Shown in pieces: positions 1-12,240 of a stretch of DNA of 64,000 bases. This stretch comes from Lycocorax pyrrhopterus obiensis (taxonomy: Eukaryota; Chordata; Aves; Passeriformes; Paradisaeidae): NCBI GenBank assembly GCA_014706295.1, contig JACSVZ010000001.1, forward strand, positions 43,056,383 to 43,120,382, in the 5' to 3' direction. Numbering within the stretch: position 1 is the first letter of the stretch; the number at the start of each line of letters is the position of its first letter. A model generated the notes under the pieces. The model did no database searches, was not told the DNA's origin, and saw nothing but the letters and a program-made list of their open reading frames with translations. A program made the position numbers and the translations under genes.

Positions 1-1568
1 TGGGACTACAGAGAAGTAGAGAATTAAGGCACACATCAATTGTTTTGATCACTTCTCAGCTTTAGAAACTATTTTGAGGCTCTTCCTTCCAACCAGTAAT
101 TATCAAAATTATTTTGAAGAGATCATGATTTCTGACTCAAGAGTCATACTGTGTGCTTCACTGCTTATTTGAAAAAGTTATGAAATAGGCCAGACCTCCT
201 AGGCTACTTAACATCTACTCTGGCTTGAAGTTTTCTATCATCACACATGGGAAAAAAGTTAGAATTCAATAGGAAGACAAACTGTGGTGATCAGGCCAAG
301 GTCTTAGCCAGAACAGAGCATCAATTAATCAGCAGCTTGTTTACATGCAAGTGGATACCTTTATCCCCTCTCCTCCCATATTCATTGTCCTCCGTCTACC
401 TTGACCTCTCCTTTACCTTGCCTTTGGCCTTTACCATAAGCATTCCATAGTGAAGTGTTGTTCAACCTAACAAACCCCTTCCCGTATCCCAGGACAGGTT
501 TTTAAGAGACTACTTTTTACCAGTTAAAAAGTTGCAGTTGGACTTCCTCAAGGCTTTGGTTGACTCCTTCGAAGGCCTATCAGGCAGTGATCTGAGAGCT
601 CTGGATTTTCCAGTGTCTCTGTTATGTCCTGGTACTTACTTTGTGTATCTGGCTGCTTAATTTATTACTTCATATGGTTCTTTATGAGCAGCCCATACAC
701 AAGCTGGCCTCACAAACGAGGTGTCCTTACATTGCCCTTACATATCCTCACACTCTGAGCATGCAGATCTCTCCATTCAGCTGTAGAGAATTGATTGTAA
801 CTCAAATCACTTAACATGGCACAGTGTTCAAAGAGAATTCCAATTTAAATAAAACAAAGTCAAGAGCGTTAGTGAAATAAGCAACACTTTTCACAGGCCC
901 AAGACCCATACAACATGAGAAACCAGCCACAGAAGGGTTCCCAGGAGTGAGTACAAATTAATTTGTTAATATCTAAAAGACTTACACTTTTGAAAAGAAA
1001 AGCATTGGCTGTTTTGTTAATGACCATTTGGCCAGCAAACCTATGTAACCAATAAACCAGTAAACTTTTCCATTTCATTAACAAAGAGAATTATTATTTT
1101 ATTTACATATCTTTTTTATTGAACAATTATTTTTAGTATGTATCAGTTTTGTGTAGAACTATAAGAGCAAAGGAAAAAATACTATTTTTCCATTTAGAAA
1201 AAGAAAAAAGAAAATGCCTTTTAGAGAAACAATACTTTGCATTAAATGTACCCCTTCTATGAGAGTCTGAAATTTAAATATCCTATTTAAAATGAAAGAA
1301 GACAAATAACAATAAAGGCACAAAAGACACAAATAGAATACTACAAGCTCCAGACAAAGGTTTATATAATATGTGTCCAACTTCCAAAATATAATCTGTC
1401 TTTAAATATGCTGACCTTGTGGAAAGTGCTGTTTGGTTTTAGCAGCAGTGCTTAGGTTTTTTCACTAAAGTTGTAAATGCAGAGACATGCTTCTCCACAA
1501 TGAGAATTATTTATTAAAGCTGTTGTTCCTTTAAAAGAACATACATCAGGTTAGAATTGTGCAATCAT
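1..1568. other. AT-rich unique sequence, no gene seen
   Basis: This stretch is AT-rich and has stop codons in all frames at the density expected by chance. The open frames of 67-73 codons have no family resemblance and no splice or start context. I recognise no repeat family here. Confidence 0.6.
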
Positions 1569-1830
1569 TGAACCATAGAATTTGGTTTGGGTTGGAAGAG
1601 ACCTTAAAGATCATCTAGTTCCAACGCCGCTGCCATGGGCAGGGGCACCTTTCACTAGACCAGCTTACTCAATGCCCTGTCCAGCCTGGCCTTGAACACT
1701 TCCAGGGATGGGGGAGATGAGGAGTCCACAACTTGTTCGGAGAACCTATTCCAGTGTCTCACCACCCTTAAAGAATTTCTTCCTAATATCTAATCTGAAC
1801 GTGCCCTCTTTCAGTTTAAAGCCGTTGTTG
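1569..1830 (-). mobile_element. CR1 LINE 3'-end fragment
   Basis: Read on the plus strand, the block starts with a CATAGAATTTGGTTTGGGTT-type 3' end. It continues with phrases typical of the CR1 3' region: TTGGAAGAGACCTTAAAGAT, a CCATGGGCAGGGGCACCTTT segment, and CCAGCCTGGCCTTGAACACT. The element therefore lies on the minus strand and is cut off on its 5' side near 1830, where similarity fades into unrelated sequence. It holds only 3' untranslated sequence and the very end of the element. An 81-codon plus-strand frame over it is antisense to the repeat and is not a gene. CR1 is the dominant LINE of birds, and most copies are 5'-truncated like this one. The 5' limit is approximate. Confidence 0.9.
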
Positions 1831-4800
1831 ATTTCAAACAGTCTTTGTGCTTATTCATACTCTACCAGCTCAAGATTTGGACTCTTCTCATGGTGTCGCT
1901 GCTGTAATTACTGTAGCAGATATTTTGGTTACCCACTGGGGACCCTCACCTAATCTGGTCTGAAGAGGTTCAGGTTACATCTGCGCTCCCTGGTAGTGAT
2001 TGAAAGTTGGTTTCTGGGACACTTCTGTGGCAGTGAGGTAGATTCCTTCTGGTAAGAACTTAAAGGGTTAGGTGCTACTAGAAGGTAAATAGAATGAAGT
2101 GGTGGGACCCAAATGGAAATTTAGTTATCCAGTGTGCAGGTCATGCAGGATTTAAGGGAACCAGGTTTAGTCCTTCCTTCCTGTATTACCAAGTAGAAAA
2201 ACCATCCCACAACTTTAATTTCTCACTTTAGCTTCAAGTCTTAAATCGAGTTTTGGCTGGTTTGGGGCTTGGGGTTTGTGTGGGTGCATGTGTAAGTGGC
2301 AGCCTCTAGAGAAACTAGAGCACTGGCTTCAGGTCAATCTGGCTGCTGATCACATACAATTATTTGGTGAATGACTGGATGAGGAGGCCCTTCCTCTGAT
2401 TAAATAGGGATTCAAGACAATGTGGTTTCATGTGTGTCAAGGGTCAATATATACGAAAAAGTTTCTTAAAGCACTCAAGCTGGTACTCATTACAACTCTA
2501 ACAAAATGCTTATGAAAGGGAAAAAATGTATTCAAGTAAAGAGTATGTTTCCACGTTCTTTTCAATAACCAAGCTAACACATGCAACACAGTTTAGTGGT
2601 AATATGGAGGAAATACTAAAGGAGGAAAATTAGCTAGAAAAAACACATATACAAAATTTACCTGTCTTCCTGAAAGCAGGTCTACAGAGATTAAGGCAAA
2701 CCAAATGTGACATATTACAGACAAAATATTTAGTGAATGTTTATATTTAAGTCAATTTATGTATTTTTTTTCAGATTTAATAGCACTTCTTCCCTAAAAA
2801 AATAAATCTGCTAAATCATTGACTGTATTAGGTCTTCAAAGCTCTGTTCCTGATAGCAGTTTGGAGAAGGAAAATAATACCATGAGATATCAGCCTTCCC
2901 TCATACATGGAAGGAATTGCTTTGACTCTCAGCAAGAAAAAGTCTAAATCATTCTGTCTCTAATCCAGGTGTAATCAAGTTAATTTACTTTATGCAGCCT
3001 TGTCTTGGAGAAACACTTTTCTGATGAAGGGTACAGCTAATTACATTGTAATTAAAGCTTAATATTTCCATCTACTTAAGAACTGTAACTCAAATCAAAG
3101 TGAGAAAAAATTGGCAGATTAAGTAAAATAAACCTGGTGTGGTTCTCTGGGCTGGGCAGCAGAATGTCAAGGGGCAGCTAGGATCACTTTTTATACATGG
3201 TAATTTGTCTTAGAAAGGGTAATCCCTAACATCCCATTTTTTAACTAGGTATGCTCTGAACATATGAAAGTCGTTATTTTAAGGCCAAACAAGTACTATA
3301 GATTTATATGTGTTCCTGGGGTTTCAAAAACATGGAAAATCAAGAAGAATGTTTAATAGCTGTATTTAGGACACTGATAATTGCTGTGACATCTATAAAG
3401 ATGTGGAAAGAATGGTAAATGAAAAGAGAAACTCATTTGTTTACAATGACAATTCCGGAGTACTATTAATGGTTATATTGCAGTTTCGTCTGAGGAAATG
3501 ATGTCTTTGATTTATTTAGTATGTATTTGGTCTTAATTCACACGGGAACTGCATCTCGTGCAAAGGAAATTGCGATGTAAGAAGTTTGGACATTCTTTTC
3601 CCTGCATTTAATGTGCTATTTCATTATTTGGAACATAAAATAAAAGTCAATTAGACACTAAAAAAGCAGGAAGGGTTTTGAGAAGAAACATTTATCAGCC
3701 ATTTAGATGTCAAGCTGAAAATACTTAGAGTTCACACTGAATGGAAGTTTATGTTCAAAAGTATTTGAACACCATATATTGAGGAAACCCTGTATGTCGG
3801 CTTCTATACGTTTCCTTTACAGGAACATTCAGAGAAAGCAAAATAAAACCGTTTATAAATGTATCACTGTTCCAGATTTTGTTTTAACATTTTACTTTGG
3901 ATTCTCTTTAAACTGGTTTATTTGTTCAAACATTGTTTAGCTCAGTGTGTTTATCTCTTAAAAAGGCACCATTTTTTCCTTTGTGTTTGATACTTTCTGT
4001 CTTTAAGCTAACAAATAAGAAATGTTCTTCTTCCTTGTTATTCCACAACTGATCAGTACGAATCTTCTATTTCATCAATGTCCAAAATCTAAGGATTTTG
4101 GTTGAATTTCTGGGACTTCATTACAAACTTATTTTTGCTCTTTCTGACAAGGTAAAGTTATCTGCGAGTTGAAGCAAACAGGTTATGAAAGTCGCACCTT
4201 GCTAAATTAAGGGTTCTGATGAGGAAATAAAACTATAAGGTTTAACAGGTTAAAATAATCGTTAAAAATACTCTCTCAGTATAAGAAGAGAATGAAGACA
4301 GTTAAGGTCTTATATTTTTCAAAGTTAGAACAAGTATTGAAGAAAAACCTCTGAAACTGTAGTAAGGCCATATATGATAAGACACAATATATAGGAATGA
4401 AAAATAATAAATCATTTTGCAATGCAGTATCACAGAAATCAGTTATATTGTCTGAAGTATTAAAATGTAGACTGATGGAATTTATTGATCAAGGGGAAAC
4501 TGAACCACTACCAAATTTTCACTGCTAAATGAAAGATTGCCATGTGTCTTCCCTCTCTTAATTCAGCAGTCTAAGTGCACATAGAGAGAGTCAGAAACTA
4601 GGTTTAAACTAGTCCAAATGAGATATTACAACCAAATCTTTTTCAATATACTTTTCATAGTGCTGAAAAACTATGAAGTTCAGTGAGCAATGCTCACAGG
4701 AAAAAGTTTGCCTAATTAAATTGCTGTAAACCATTTATTACTACAGCAGTAACTAATAAAAAGAAACAGAAAAGGTAAAAGTATTAAGAAGTTATTAAAT

Positions 4801-4916
4801 CATGTTTCTTGACATTTAATAAGCTCTAAATATGACATGAAAATCAAGGTTTTATGAAACATTTGCAACTTCAACTCTTGGTAGTAGTGCACTGCTATTT
4901 TTTTATGGAAAGAAAA
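1831..4916. other. AT-rich unique sequence, no gene seen
   Basis: No coding frame or repeat family is recognisable. The stretch around 2950-3110 has higher sequence complexity than its surroundings and contains the palindrome listed separately. Such blocks are sometimes conserved regulatory sequence, but conservation cannot be judged from one sequence. Confidence 0.55.
3038..3054. promoter_or_regulatory. Palindromic TAATTA pair, possible homeodomain site
   Basis: TAATTACA and its exact inverse TGTAATTA flank a single central T, giving a perfect 17-bp palindrome. TAATTA is the core bound by many homeodomain proteins, so an inverted pair could bind a dimer. In AT-rich DNA such cores occur often by chance. 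Function is inference only. Confidence 0.2.
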
Positions 4917-4963
4917 CCAGACACTGGTTGGTATAAGAAACCAGACACTGGTTGGTATAAGAA
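4917..4963. repeat. 24-bp tandem duplication (two copies)
   Basis: A 24-bp unit beginning CCAGACACTGGTTGGTATAA occurs twice head to tail. The copies are at 4917-4940 and 4941-4963 and are identical over the visible length. The perfect identity points to a recent duplication or slippage event. It does not lie in a recognised repeat family. Confidence 0.95.
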
Positions 4964-7900
4964 TTATTTATATTTACAATATAAATAACTGTAATAATGA
5001 ATTGGCTGGGAATACCTGGGAAACTTACTTCTAGTTGGAAAATGCTGAGTTTCTTAGTTGTGGGAGCAAAGTCTAGTTAAAACTATTGAAGACAGAATTG
5101 GAAGAGGCAGCTTTTGGACTTTTGGTATCACATCTCCAGCACCTGCCAAGCAAACAAGAGTACTTCCAGTACCTTTTGCCTCACCTACTCTCTTGAGGCA
5201 TTTTTAAGACAAAACATTGCTTTCCTCCTCTGAAAAGGCTCAAATGCTTACACTAAGGCAAGGAATAAGGGTTATATATTATCTGCTGACTCAGATCCCT
5301 GGAGAGGCACTGCAAACACTCCTGTCACCGTCCTCACAATTTCTAATAAACGCATTTCGGCAGCTCACTGCTCTGTGTTGGATATAGTTAATATTATTCT
5401 AACAACTTCCAAAAGCACAGGCAACTCTGCAGCTGCTGCCCCCTTCTAGTTTGCATGTGGGAGTGAAAGCAGTCTTCTAGCTGTTTGACCTTGGCGCAGA
5501 GTAGGCACATACCACTGAAAGACAGAGATGTGAGGCCCAGATACAGAGTGAATGATCCTTTCTAAGGAAATTGCTGATGGCTATTCCCCTGAAGTTCCTG
5601 TGGTGGTGATAATGCATCTTTATACTGTGGGAAGGTCCTGCTTGGGCTTTAAAACTACTTATTAAGGAAAAGTTTTAAAGACTAACTACTTTATAGCATA
5701 AGAAATTTATGAAAGCTCTTAATGTTCCTAAACCAAGAGATTCTAAAATGTTCTGGAAGTTATGAAAAAAATGTTTTATCTCACAGAAGTCTATAGCAAG
5801 AGAACAAGTTTTATTTGAAAACTTTGTTTTCTCTTGCAACTTTTCAATAATCTCATCCACTGGGGAGTATCAGTTACCCATTAACAAGCATTTTATGATA
5901 AACAGCTGCACTTGAAAACTGAGCTGGATTTGAAACCAGAGAAGTGAGATTACTGCATTCAGTCTGCAGAAAATAGAAAGGAATATTGCTGTGTTTTCTG
6001 TGGAAAGATGAGAAGACAACTTAAAATTTTTTGACTAAACCCAGTAAATGAATATAAATAGCTCAACTCATCTCAGCAAGGACAAATCAGACTTTTCACC
6101 CTTCTCAAACCATTTTACATATGCTTGCATTTATCCTGGAACACTGATAGTCTATGATTAATTCAAAACAAGAAATTTAAACAAAACCGGTCATTTTTAA
6201 TAGAAGCTTGCAGGAAATTTTATTTAAAGGCTGCCAGCCAGAGGCAGCACTGCTGTTATATTCCAACTTGAAGTTTGTTTCTACCTTTCTGGGTAATTTA
6301 ATTTGGATTAATTATGATATGGATTAATGAAGGTACTTGAAAAATTAAATTACAAAACATATCACAAAAGCCTTCTGTCACAGTCCTTTTTCTTCTTCTA
6401 TCACTTAGATTATATCAGACCTAGGGAGAGTGCAAACCGTGATGAACCTTGTCTTTTGGAACCTGGAATGCATTTGGCTGGCAATCAGTTAGAAGACCTA
6501 ATAAAGGTTTTTCTTCTGAAACTGTTCCAATATGTTGAGAATTTATAATTGCATCTGTCTGGCAGTATTATTATATTTCCAACTGAATAATGTTGATCCA
6601 AGTTAGATTTCAGACCCCTTTTACTTTGGGAAAATCTAGAGATACTAAATATAATTGTTAAAGAATGTAATTAAATAAGCACATCATTAGATGTCTCCAT
6701 AGACTCATTTAATTGAATTGAAACATTCCATGTTGAAAAAATATTTAAAAGTATCAGTCACTAGAGAAATTTTTTTTAAATTGCCTCACTATATTGCTGA
6801 AAACTTTATGAATTTTACAAGTTTAAACTTTTAAGCAGAGAACACATAAAATTTTGTTATGAATTCAAAAATATGCTCAATGTTTACATAAGGATTCCTC
6901 TTCCAAAATTAAAGAATGAATGGAGAATAAATAAATTGTGACCTTCCTGCAAAACAACTTTACCTTTAAAGATGGATCATGTAGGGTGATGCTTCACTGC
7001 TTCCAATACATTAATAGTTATTAAGCCGACAGAAAGTCAATTTCACCATAACTTGTTCTGTACCAGAAACCAACAGCAAAATGAAAAAAAATAAAAGGAG
7101 GATATTCAAATCATGCTTCCTGTAAATGTCATTGTACATTTTAATGGAAAAAAAGTCTTCATAGTCATTAATGTATAAGCTGTACATAAAATTAAAAAAA
7201 CCCCCAAACCCTATATATATTCTTATCATGTACTGGTTTAGGAGTTCACTGATTTTGAAGTGCAATGATCCTTTGAAGTCATGCAGGACAAGTGTCTTCA
7301 ACGGCCAACAATGCCTGATAGGGATATGATTTCTGCAACCCCTAAAGCAGTACTGGGAGAACATGAAATCATATAGACATCAATACTATACAGTTATTTA
7401 GAAATAAATTATTATCAAGGGCAGCTAATAAAATTTGCCATGCTGGTTAGTTATTGCATACTAATAAGGGTATATGAAATAAATAGCATTTGACACAAAA
7501 CAAAAACATTATGGAAGTGTTCTTGAACATAGCAAAAAATATGCAGATTAATATACTAAAAAAGACACCCCAGAAGTGTAGAAAATGGGACATTTTGGAT
7601 TCTGGAAATGAAAAGTACCAAACAGATTTACACAAGGATTTATCTTATTTTTACTGTACTGAGATTAATGTGAGTATATACTGAATATATTTCCAGGAGC
7701 TCAGTTATTTTAACTGATTGAACATATGCAGAGCAAAAAGAAACTGTTACATGACGTGGTCATCTGATTATCTAGTGTATTATATTAAGCTACAGTCAAT
7801 TACAATTAAACAAGTGACAGCATGGATCAGGCACTGAAATTCAGATCCCACTTTAACTCTAAAATGATAATCTGAAACTAATCCTCTGTGCCTGATAGTG

Positions 7901-9059
7901 AAATACAAGTGTTTTCACAACTTGGCCATCTCAGAGTTGCTTGCTGCTAATGAGATGAGTAACACAAGCTGTTCACAGAGATCATAAGAACTGAGCTTTT
8001 CCATATGGAAACTTTAATGCGCAATCTAAATGCACCTTGGTTAACATTGGTGTTCCAGGGGGTCCAGAAATTCCTTACAGAGAAGAGATAGAGAACTATT
8101 TCCCAATTCAGTACGATTAAGCACTCCATAAACCTTTTTTTTGTTCACAGAGTACAGGCATTTCTAGAGTTTGAGCTAAAGTGATAAACACTGTCCTAAA
8201 TGTTATTTCATAAGTGTTACTTAAAGCTTTACTCTTTCAAGACTGCTTTTTTGGTGCAGACTTTAAATCCCTTATGCATTAGAGACGTATCCTTATATGA
8301 CAACTCACATTAAACAGAGATTTATAATTTCTTTTAGGCAAAAATTACAGTGCAATGGAGTGACTTGAAAACAGAATAATACAGGACATAATAAAGAAGA
8401 TAAATAACAGGAAGTTCACTGAGACAAATGGCACTTAAAATCCTGCAAAGGCTCCTATGGAAAGTGAAAAATCTTCTGGCCTTTATATGACAAAAAGGGC
8501 CAAACAATTCTTTTAGACAATCAAACAAACAGCTTGTTTTCTGTCAAATGTTATTTATTTCATACACCCTTGTAAATATGCAGTAACTTACTGTAGAGGA
8601 CCAGACTTCAGCATGTTTTGTCTCAAACATTCTGAGTATCGCTACAGGAGAGATGATTGAAAGTGGGGGTCCCATGGAGGTGGGGCAGTGCTGTTCTGAG
8701 CCAACTTCCTGCTCTGCTTTGAGACTGGTGCTCAGTCCCACCCTCCCAACTCATTTCTGGGAGAAGGGTTGGCTGTACATGATACAGAAAACACATGAAA
8801 AGTCTAATTTATGTAAGAGGCATGCACCAGGTTAACCATAAAAAGATACAGATTAGAAAGATGCTTCCTTGCTGATTTTTATCTCGGGCATTTCTTTTTT
8901 TGTTCTGTCTTCTTCTCCTCTCTTTCACTTTTTTCATCTCATTGTTTGCCCCATCTCCGGACCATCCACACAGCAACACCAATGTAGAATCTAAGGACTG
9001 GTGATATCCTTTGATTTTTCCCCTTGCTTTGCCTGAGCAAAGCACAGCGCTCATATTCT
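4964..9059. other. AT-rich unique sequence, no gene seen
   Basis: Only short chance frames are present, the longest being 117 codons on the minus strand at 7011-7364. It is rich in Phe, Leu and Ile as expected from AT-rich DNA and shows no motif. No repeat family is recognised. The part at 8640-9050 is somewhat more GC-rich but also unrecognised. Confidence 0.55.
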
Positions 9060-9384
9060 ATTCCATACTCCATATTGGACTCTGCTGTGGGAGTGGGGAG
9101 CCTGTGTAATGGTGTGTTGTGGCTTGTGAGCCAGACATGTGAGGAGTTTGTGGTGGGAGTTGAGAACTTACTGAAGTGTACTGGACAAAATAAAGGGCTT
9201 GCTATCTGTCACCTGTGGAAGTCTATTGTAAGAATTTATGGGCTTGTTATCCAACACCTTTTCAGTCTAAATTGTGGGCTGGTTGCCAAAGTTTTGGTGA
9301 CTGTACAATAAAACATAAGACTTCCCCAGCATGTGGTCTAGTGTCTTTGTTCAGCCTCATGAGAATTTATAAGGAACATTACAG
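9060..9384 (+). mobile_element. Possible decayed LTR 3' part (R/U5-like)
   Basis: An AATAAA signal at 9307-9312 is followed 34 bp later by GTGTCTTTGT at 9341-9350, a T/G-rich element of the kind that completes a polyadenylation site. The block then runs to AAGGAACATTACAG at 9371-9384. This order is typical of the R and U5 parts of retroviral LTRs. The same order recurs at 11690-11768. Upstream, GGGCTTG/GGGCTGG phrases recur three times at 36-45 bp spacing, which might be old U3 reiterations. The left edge is not defined. It could instead be an unrelated polyadenylation-like sequence. Confidence 0.3.
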
Positions 9385-11361
9385 CCCCTACCAGTGGGTT
9401 GTGACACTTACTGGTATGACAAATTATATTAACTGCTTTTTATTACAGATTAATTGTTGATACAATTTTATAGCATTGTATTAGGAATGAGATTTTGTAG
9501 AAGATGAAAGCCTGTAAAGGGACTAGAAAAAACACGTGTTCTTAATAGAATTTTTATGAAAATGCCTCAAAAGTGAGATTAATGTAGGAGTTCCACAGTA
9601 GTAGGTGTAATCACCTTACTTAAGGAAACACTTTGGTATAGGGTCTAATATGAATCAAAAAGTTTGTTAAGCATTGCTAGTGTGTAGATTTGGATACAAA
9701 CTGGTTTGATGGGAACCCTGGAAAAAGACAATGAATTATTGTCACATTGAAATGAGTGTAGCTAATATTTCCCCTTTTTAATCTTAGAGAAAGAGCAACA
9801 TCTTTGTGATAGCAACTGAGTGCTGTGTATCTGATCTGGTCCTCCATTACACTTGAATGGCACAGGTAGAAATGTGTACAGTACATAGAGCCCCCAGCAT
9901 TTCTCTGTGTTTTCACCTACTCTCTGCGACAAAATGAAGTTATGATGCTGAAAAATATTCTTTAAAGGATAATTTAACTACAGCCTCAAATTTTCATTCT
10001 ATAGTGGGAGTTAATTAAAAATCTATTATTGCTGGTTTATTGGAAATATGAGTACGACCAGTTTTATTCCTTTCATTTGATCTGTCTAAACAGGTAGGTC
10101 ACACATCAAGAAGACAACGGGGTGCCATATGCGTGCAAATCTTTGCCCACAAGGAATTGTTTGGCTAAGTTTCCCAGCAATCATTCCTACGATTGAAGAC
10201 ATTAAACATTTTTGATTAAATGACCTTGGCACAAAGACCAGGACAATACTCATAAGGTCCACTGATGACATTCTCATCACTACAGAGAAGGACTGGAATT
10301 TCTCACAGGAATAACTGGATGTTTCTGATATATGAATAACAGTAATCGAATGAAAATCACCAATGGTATAGACTGACTGAAATACATAAGGGCTGAAGAG
10401 AAACAATGACTACGAACCATCAAATAAGGCAGTGGTGGAGAACAGCATTGTGCTGGCTGCATCACCTAAAGTATTTTTAGCATAGTTCTACAGGGCTTCT
10501 GTAAAACCACATTTTGATATATAAAAAATTATTACCTCAGATTGGACTTCATACAAAGACAAATGAAAAAAATCTGGTACTACCAGTCTACCAGAAGAGG
10601 TGGTGGATACAAATTTGCACAACAAAACCAATGCACTGTGAATGGAATATAAGGTAGCCTTTGACTGCCTCCGGTGTCCCCAGCTGATTCCCTACTTATG
10701 GGGAACCCTGGTTTCCCCAGCATTTTAAGGGTGGTGTTGGGAAAAATGTGTATTTATATACATAGTTAATTTAAATCAGCAAATGTTTTCAGGCAGATAG
10801 AAAATCTAGGCTTTTTAAAATAGAGATAAATACAATACATGCTATTCTGCACAATAATAGTATTTTCTTTATTTTTGCTCATGGAATAAAATATTATTAC
10901 CAAGAAGAATATTACCTGTGGTAGGGAAAGTAACATTATTAAGCTGACTTTCATAAAAGTGAATGCTAATTATAGCTGCTAATCCAATGAGACACATTTC
11001 AGAGGTGTGCATAATCACTACAAATTTCACCTTTCTGTGAATATATAATGAAGCATCAGAGATTTATTTCTAAGCATATCAACTTCTGTCAAGAGATTTT
11101 CATTACATCAAACATTGATTAAGCTAAACTTAGGTCTACTATGCAAGAGATGGCTTTGAAGTGCTGGTAGGCAACATTTAAAATGTATCTTTGCAGAGAC
11201 CTCTATTACAGTGTGTGAAAAGAAAAGAAGGGAATATTGTCAACTTGCATAATGCACTTGAAAAGTACAAAGTAGAAAGTTTTTGTGATTTTTGTTAATC
11301 TAAATCTGGAGACTGTGGAGGAGCAAAGGATAAGCAATGGAGGTAATTATAATTAACGCCT
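9385..11361. other. Unique sequence, no gene seen
   Basis: The sequence is AT-rich and has no recognisable gene. The frames of 106 and 61 codons on the minus strand at 10086-10465 overlap each other and have no motif. A short CTACCAGAAGAGGTGGTGGA string near 10590 is reminiscent of the CR1 3' coding end, but the flanks do not support it. Confidence 0.5.
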
Positions 11362-11768
11362 TTGACGGTTGCTGTTCTTAGTTATGGAAAGCTACTGTTA
11401 AGAAACTGGGATAAACTTGTTGTGCTATTAGGCTCTGTGTGGGATCCTTTGTGTGGAAATAACAGCTGGTACATGTACATACCCTGTATATGCAGAAGAA
11501 CATATACACACTGTACATATACATACTCTGATACAGGGGAATTCTTCCCTTTAAAGAGAAAGTCTTCAGTAGCTTATGCAAGTTTTGTATTACATAGACA
11601 AATGCTATCCTAGTGTTCCGGTCTCATTTAGCCCCTGTGCCATAGCATGTACATTTCTGTCACAGCAATTTCTGCTTATTCGTTTGCTGAATAAAATACA
11701 TGAATACATGTATCCCAACATGCTGCACTGTGTCTTTGTCTGGTCCTGCTGAAAGGAACGGTAGCACA
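11362..11768 (+). mobile_element. Possible decayed LTR (R/U5-like end)
   Basis: AATAAA at 11690-11695 is followed 40 bp later by GTGTCTTTGT at 11730-11739, and then by AAAGGAACGGTAGCACA ending near 11768. The order and several words (CCCA-CATG, GTGTCTTTGT, AAGGAAC) match the segment at 9307-9384. This suggests that both derive from related LTRs in the same orientation. The left boundary is a guess. Frames of 83 and 67 codons here are on opposite strands and look like chance. Confidence 0.3.
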
Positions 11769-11816
11769 TTCTCAGGTCTGCACTATGCTATATATGTAAT
11801 ATTATCTTTCTGTTTT

Positions 11817-12240
11817 ACATAGGCTGGTTTTGGGTGGTACAGAGCTAATTTTCTTCATAGTAACTGGCATGGGGCTGCTTCAGATTTGTGCTGCAAACAG
11901 TGTTGATAACTCAGGGATGTTTTAGCTGTTGCTGAGCAGTGCTTGCAGAGTCAGGGCCTTTTCTGCTCCTCACCCCAGCCCCACCAGTGAGCAGGCTGGG
12001 GGTGTGCGGGGACACTGGGAGGGGACACAGCTGGGGCAGCTGACTCCAGGCAATGAAAGGAATATCTAACACCATATAGTGTCATGCTTAGCATATAAAG
12101 ACAGAGTAAGAAGAGAAAAGGAATATTTTGAGTGATGGCATTTATCTTTCCAAGTCACCACGATGCGTGATGAAGCTAGGCTTTCCTGAAGATGGCTGAA
12201 CACCTGCCTGCCCATGGTGAGTAGTGAATTAATTATTCAG
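11817..12240 (+). mobile_element. Half LTR of a songbird-type endogenous retrovirus
   Basis: The block starts with GGCTGGTTTTGGGTGGTACA and continues with AGCTAATTTTCTTCATAGTA. It then passes through a GC-rich middle (11955-12050) and a TATA-like GCATATAAAG at 12091-12100. It ends at GTGAGTAGTGAATT near 12235. It matches, in inverse orientation, the right-hand part of the LTR at 48116-48685 (shared words include TTTTCTTCATAGTA and the AGCAG/GGGACAC middle). It therefore appears to be the 5' part of the same LTR family, with the 3' part missing. The retained TATA-like box means the U3 promoter part is the half that survives. No internal viral coding sequence follows. Confidence 0.8.
12091..12100 (+). 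promoter_or_regulatory. TATA-like box of the half LTR
   Basis: GCATATAAAG lies about 275 bp into the half LTR, at the position where an LTR core promoter is expected. The related LTR at 48116-48685 has lost the corresponding motif. Activity cannot be inferred from sequence alone. Confidence 0.35.

Noticed and set aside
7011..7364. 117-codon minus-strand frame
   Set aside because: It is Phe/Leu/Ile-rich and overlaps A/T runs, with no motif.
10560..10640. CR1-like string GAAGAGGTGGTGGATAC
   Set aside because: Only about 20 bases resemble the CR1 C-terminal coding end. The flanking sequence does not follow the CR1 order.
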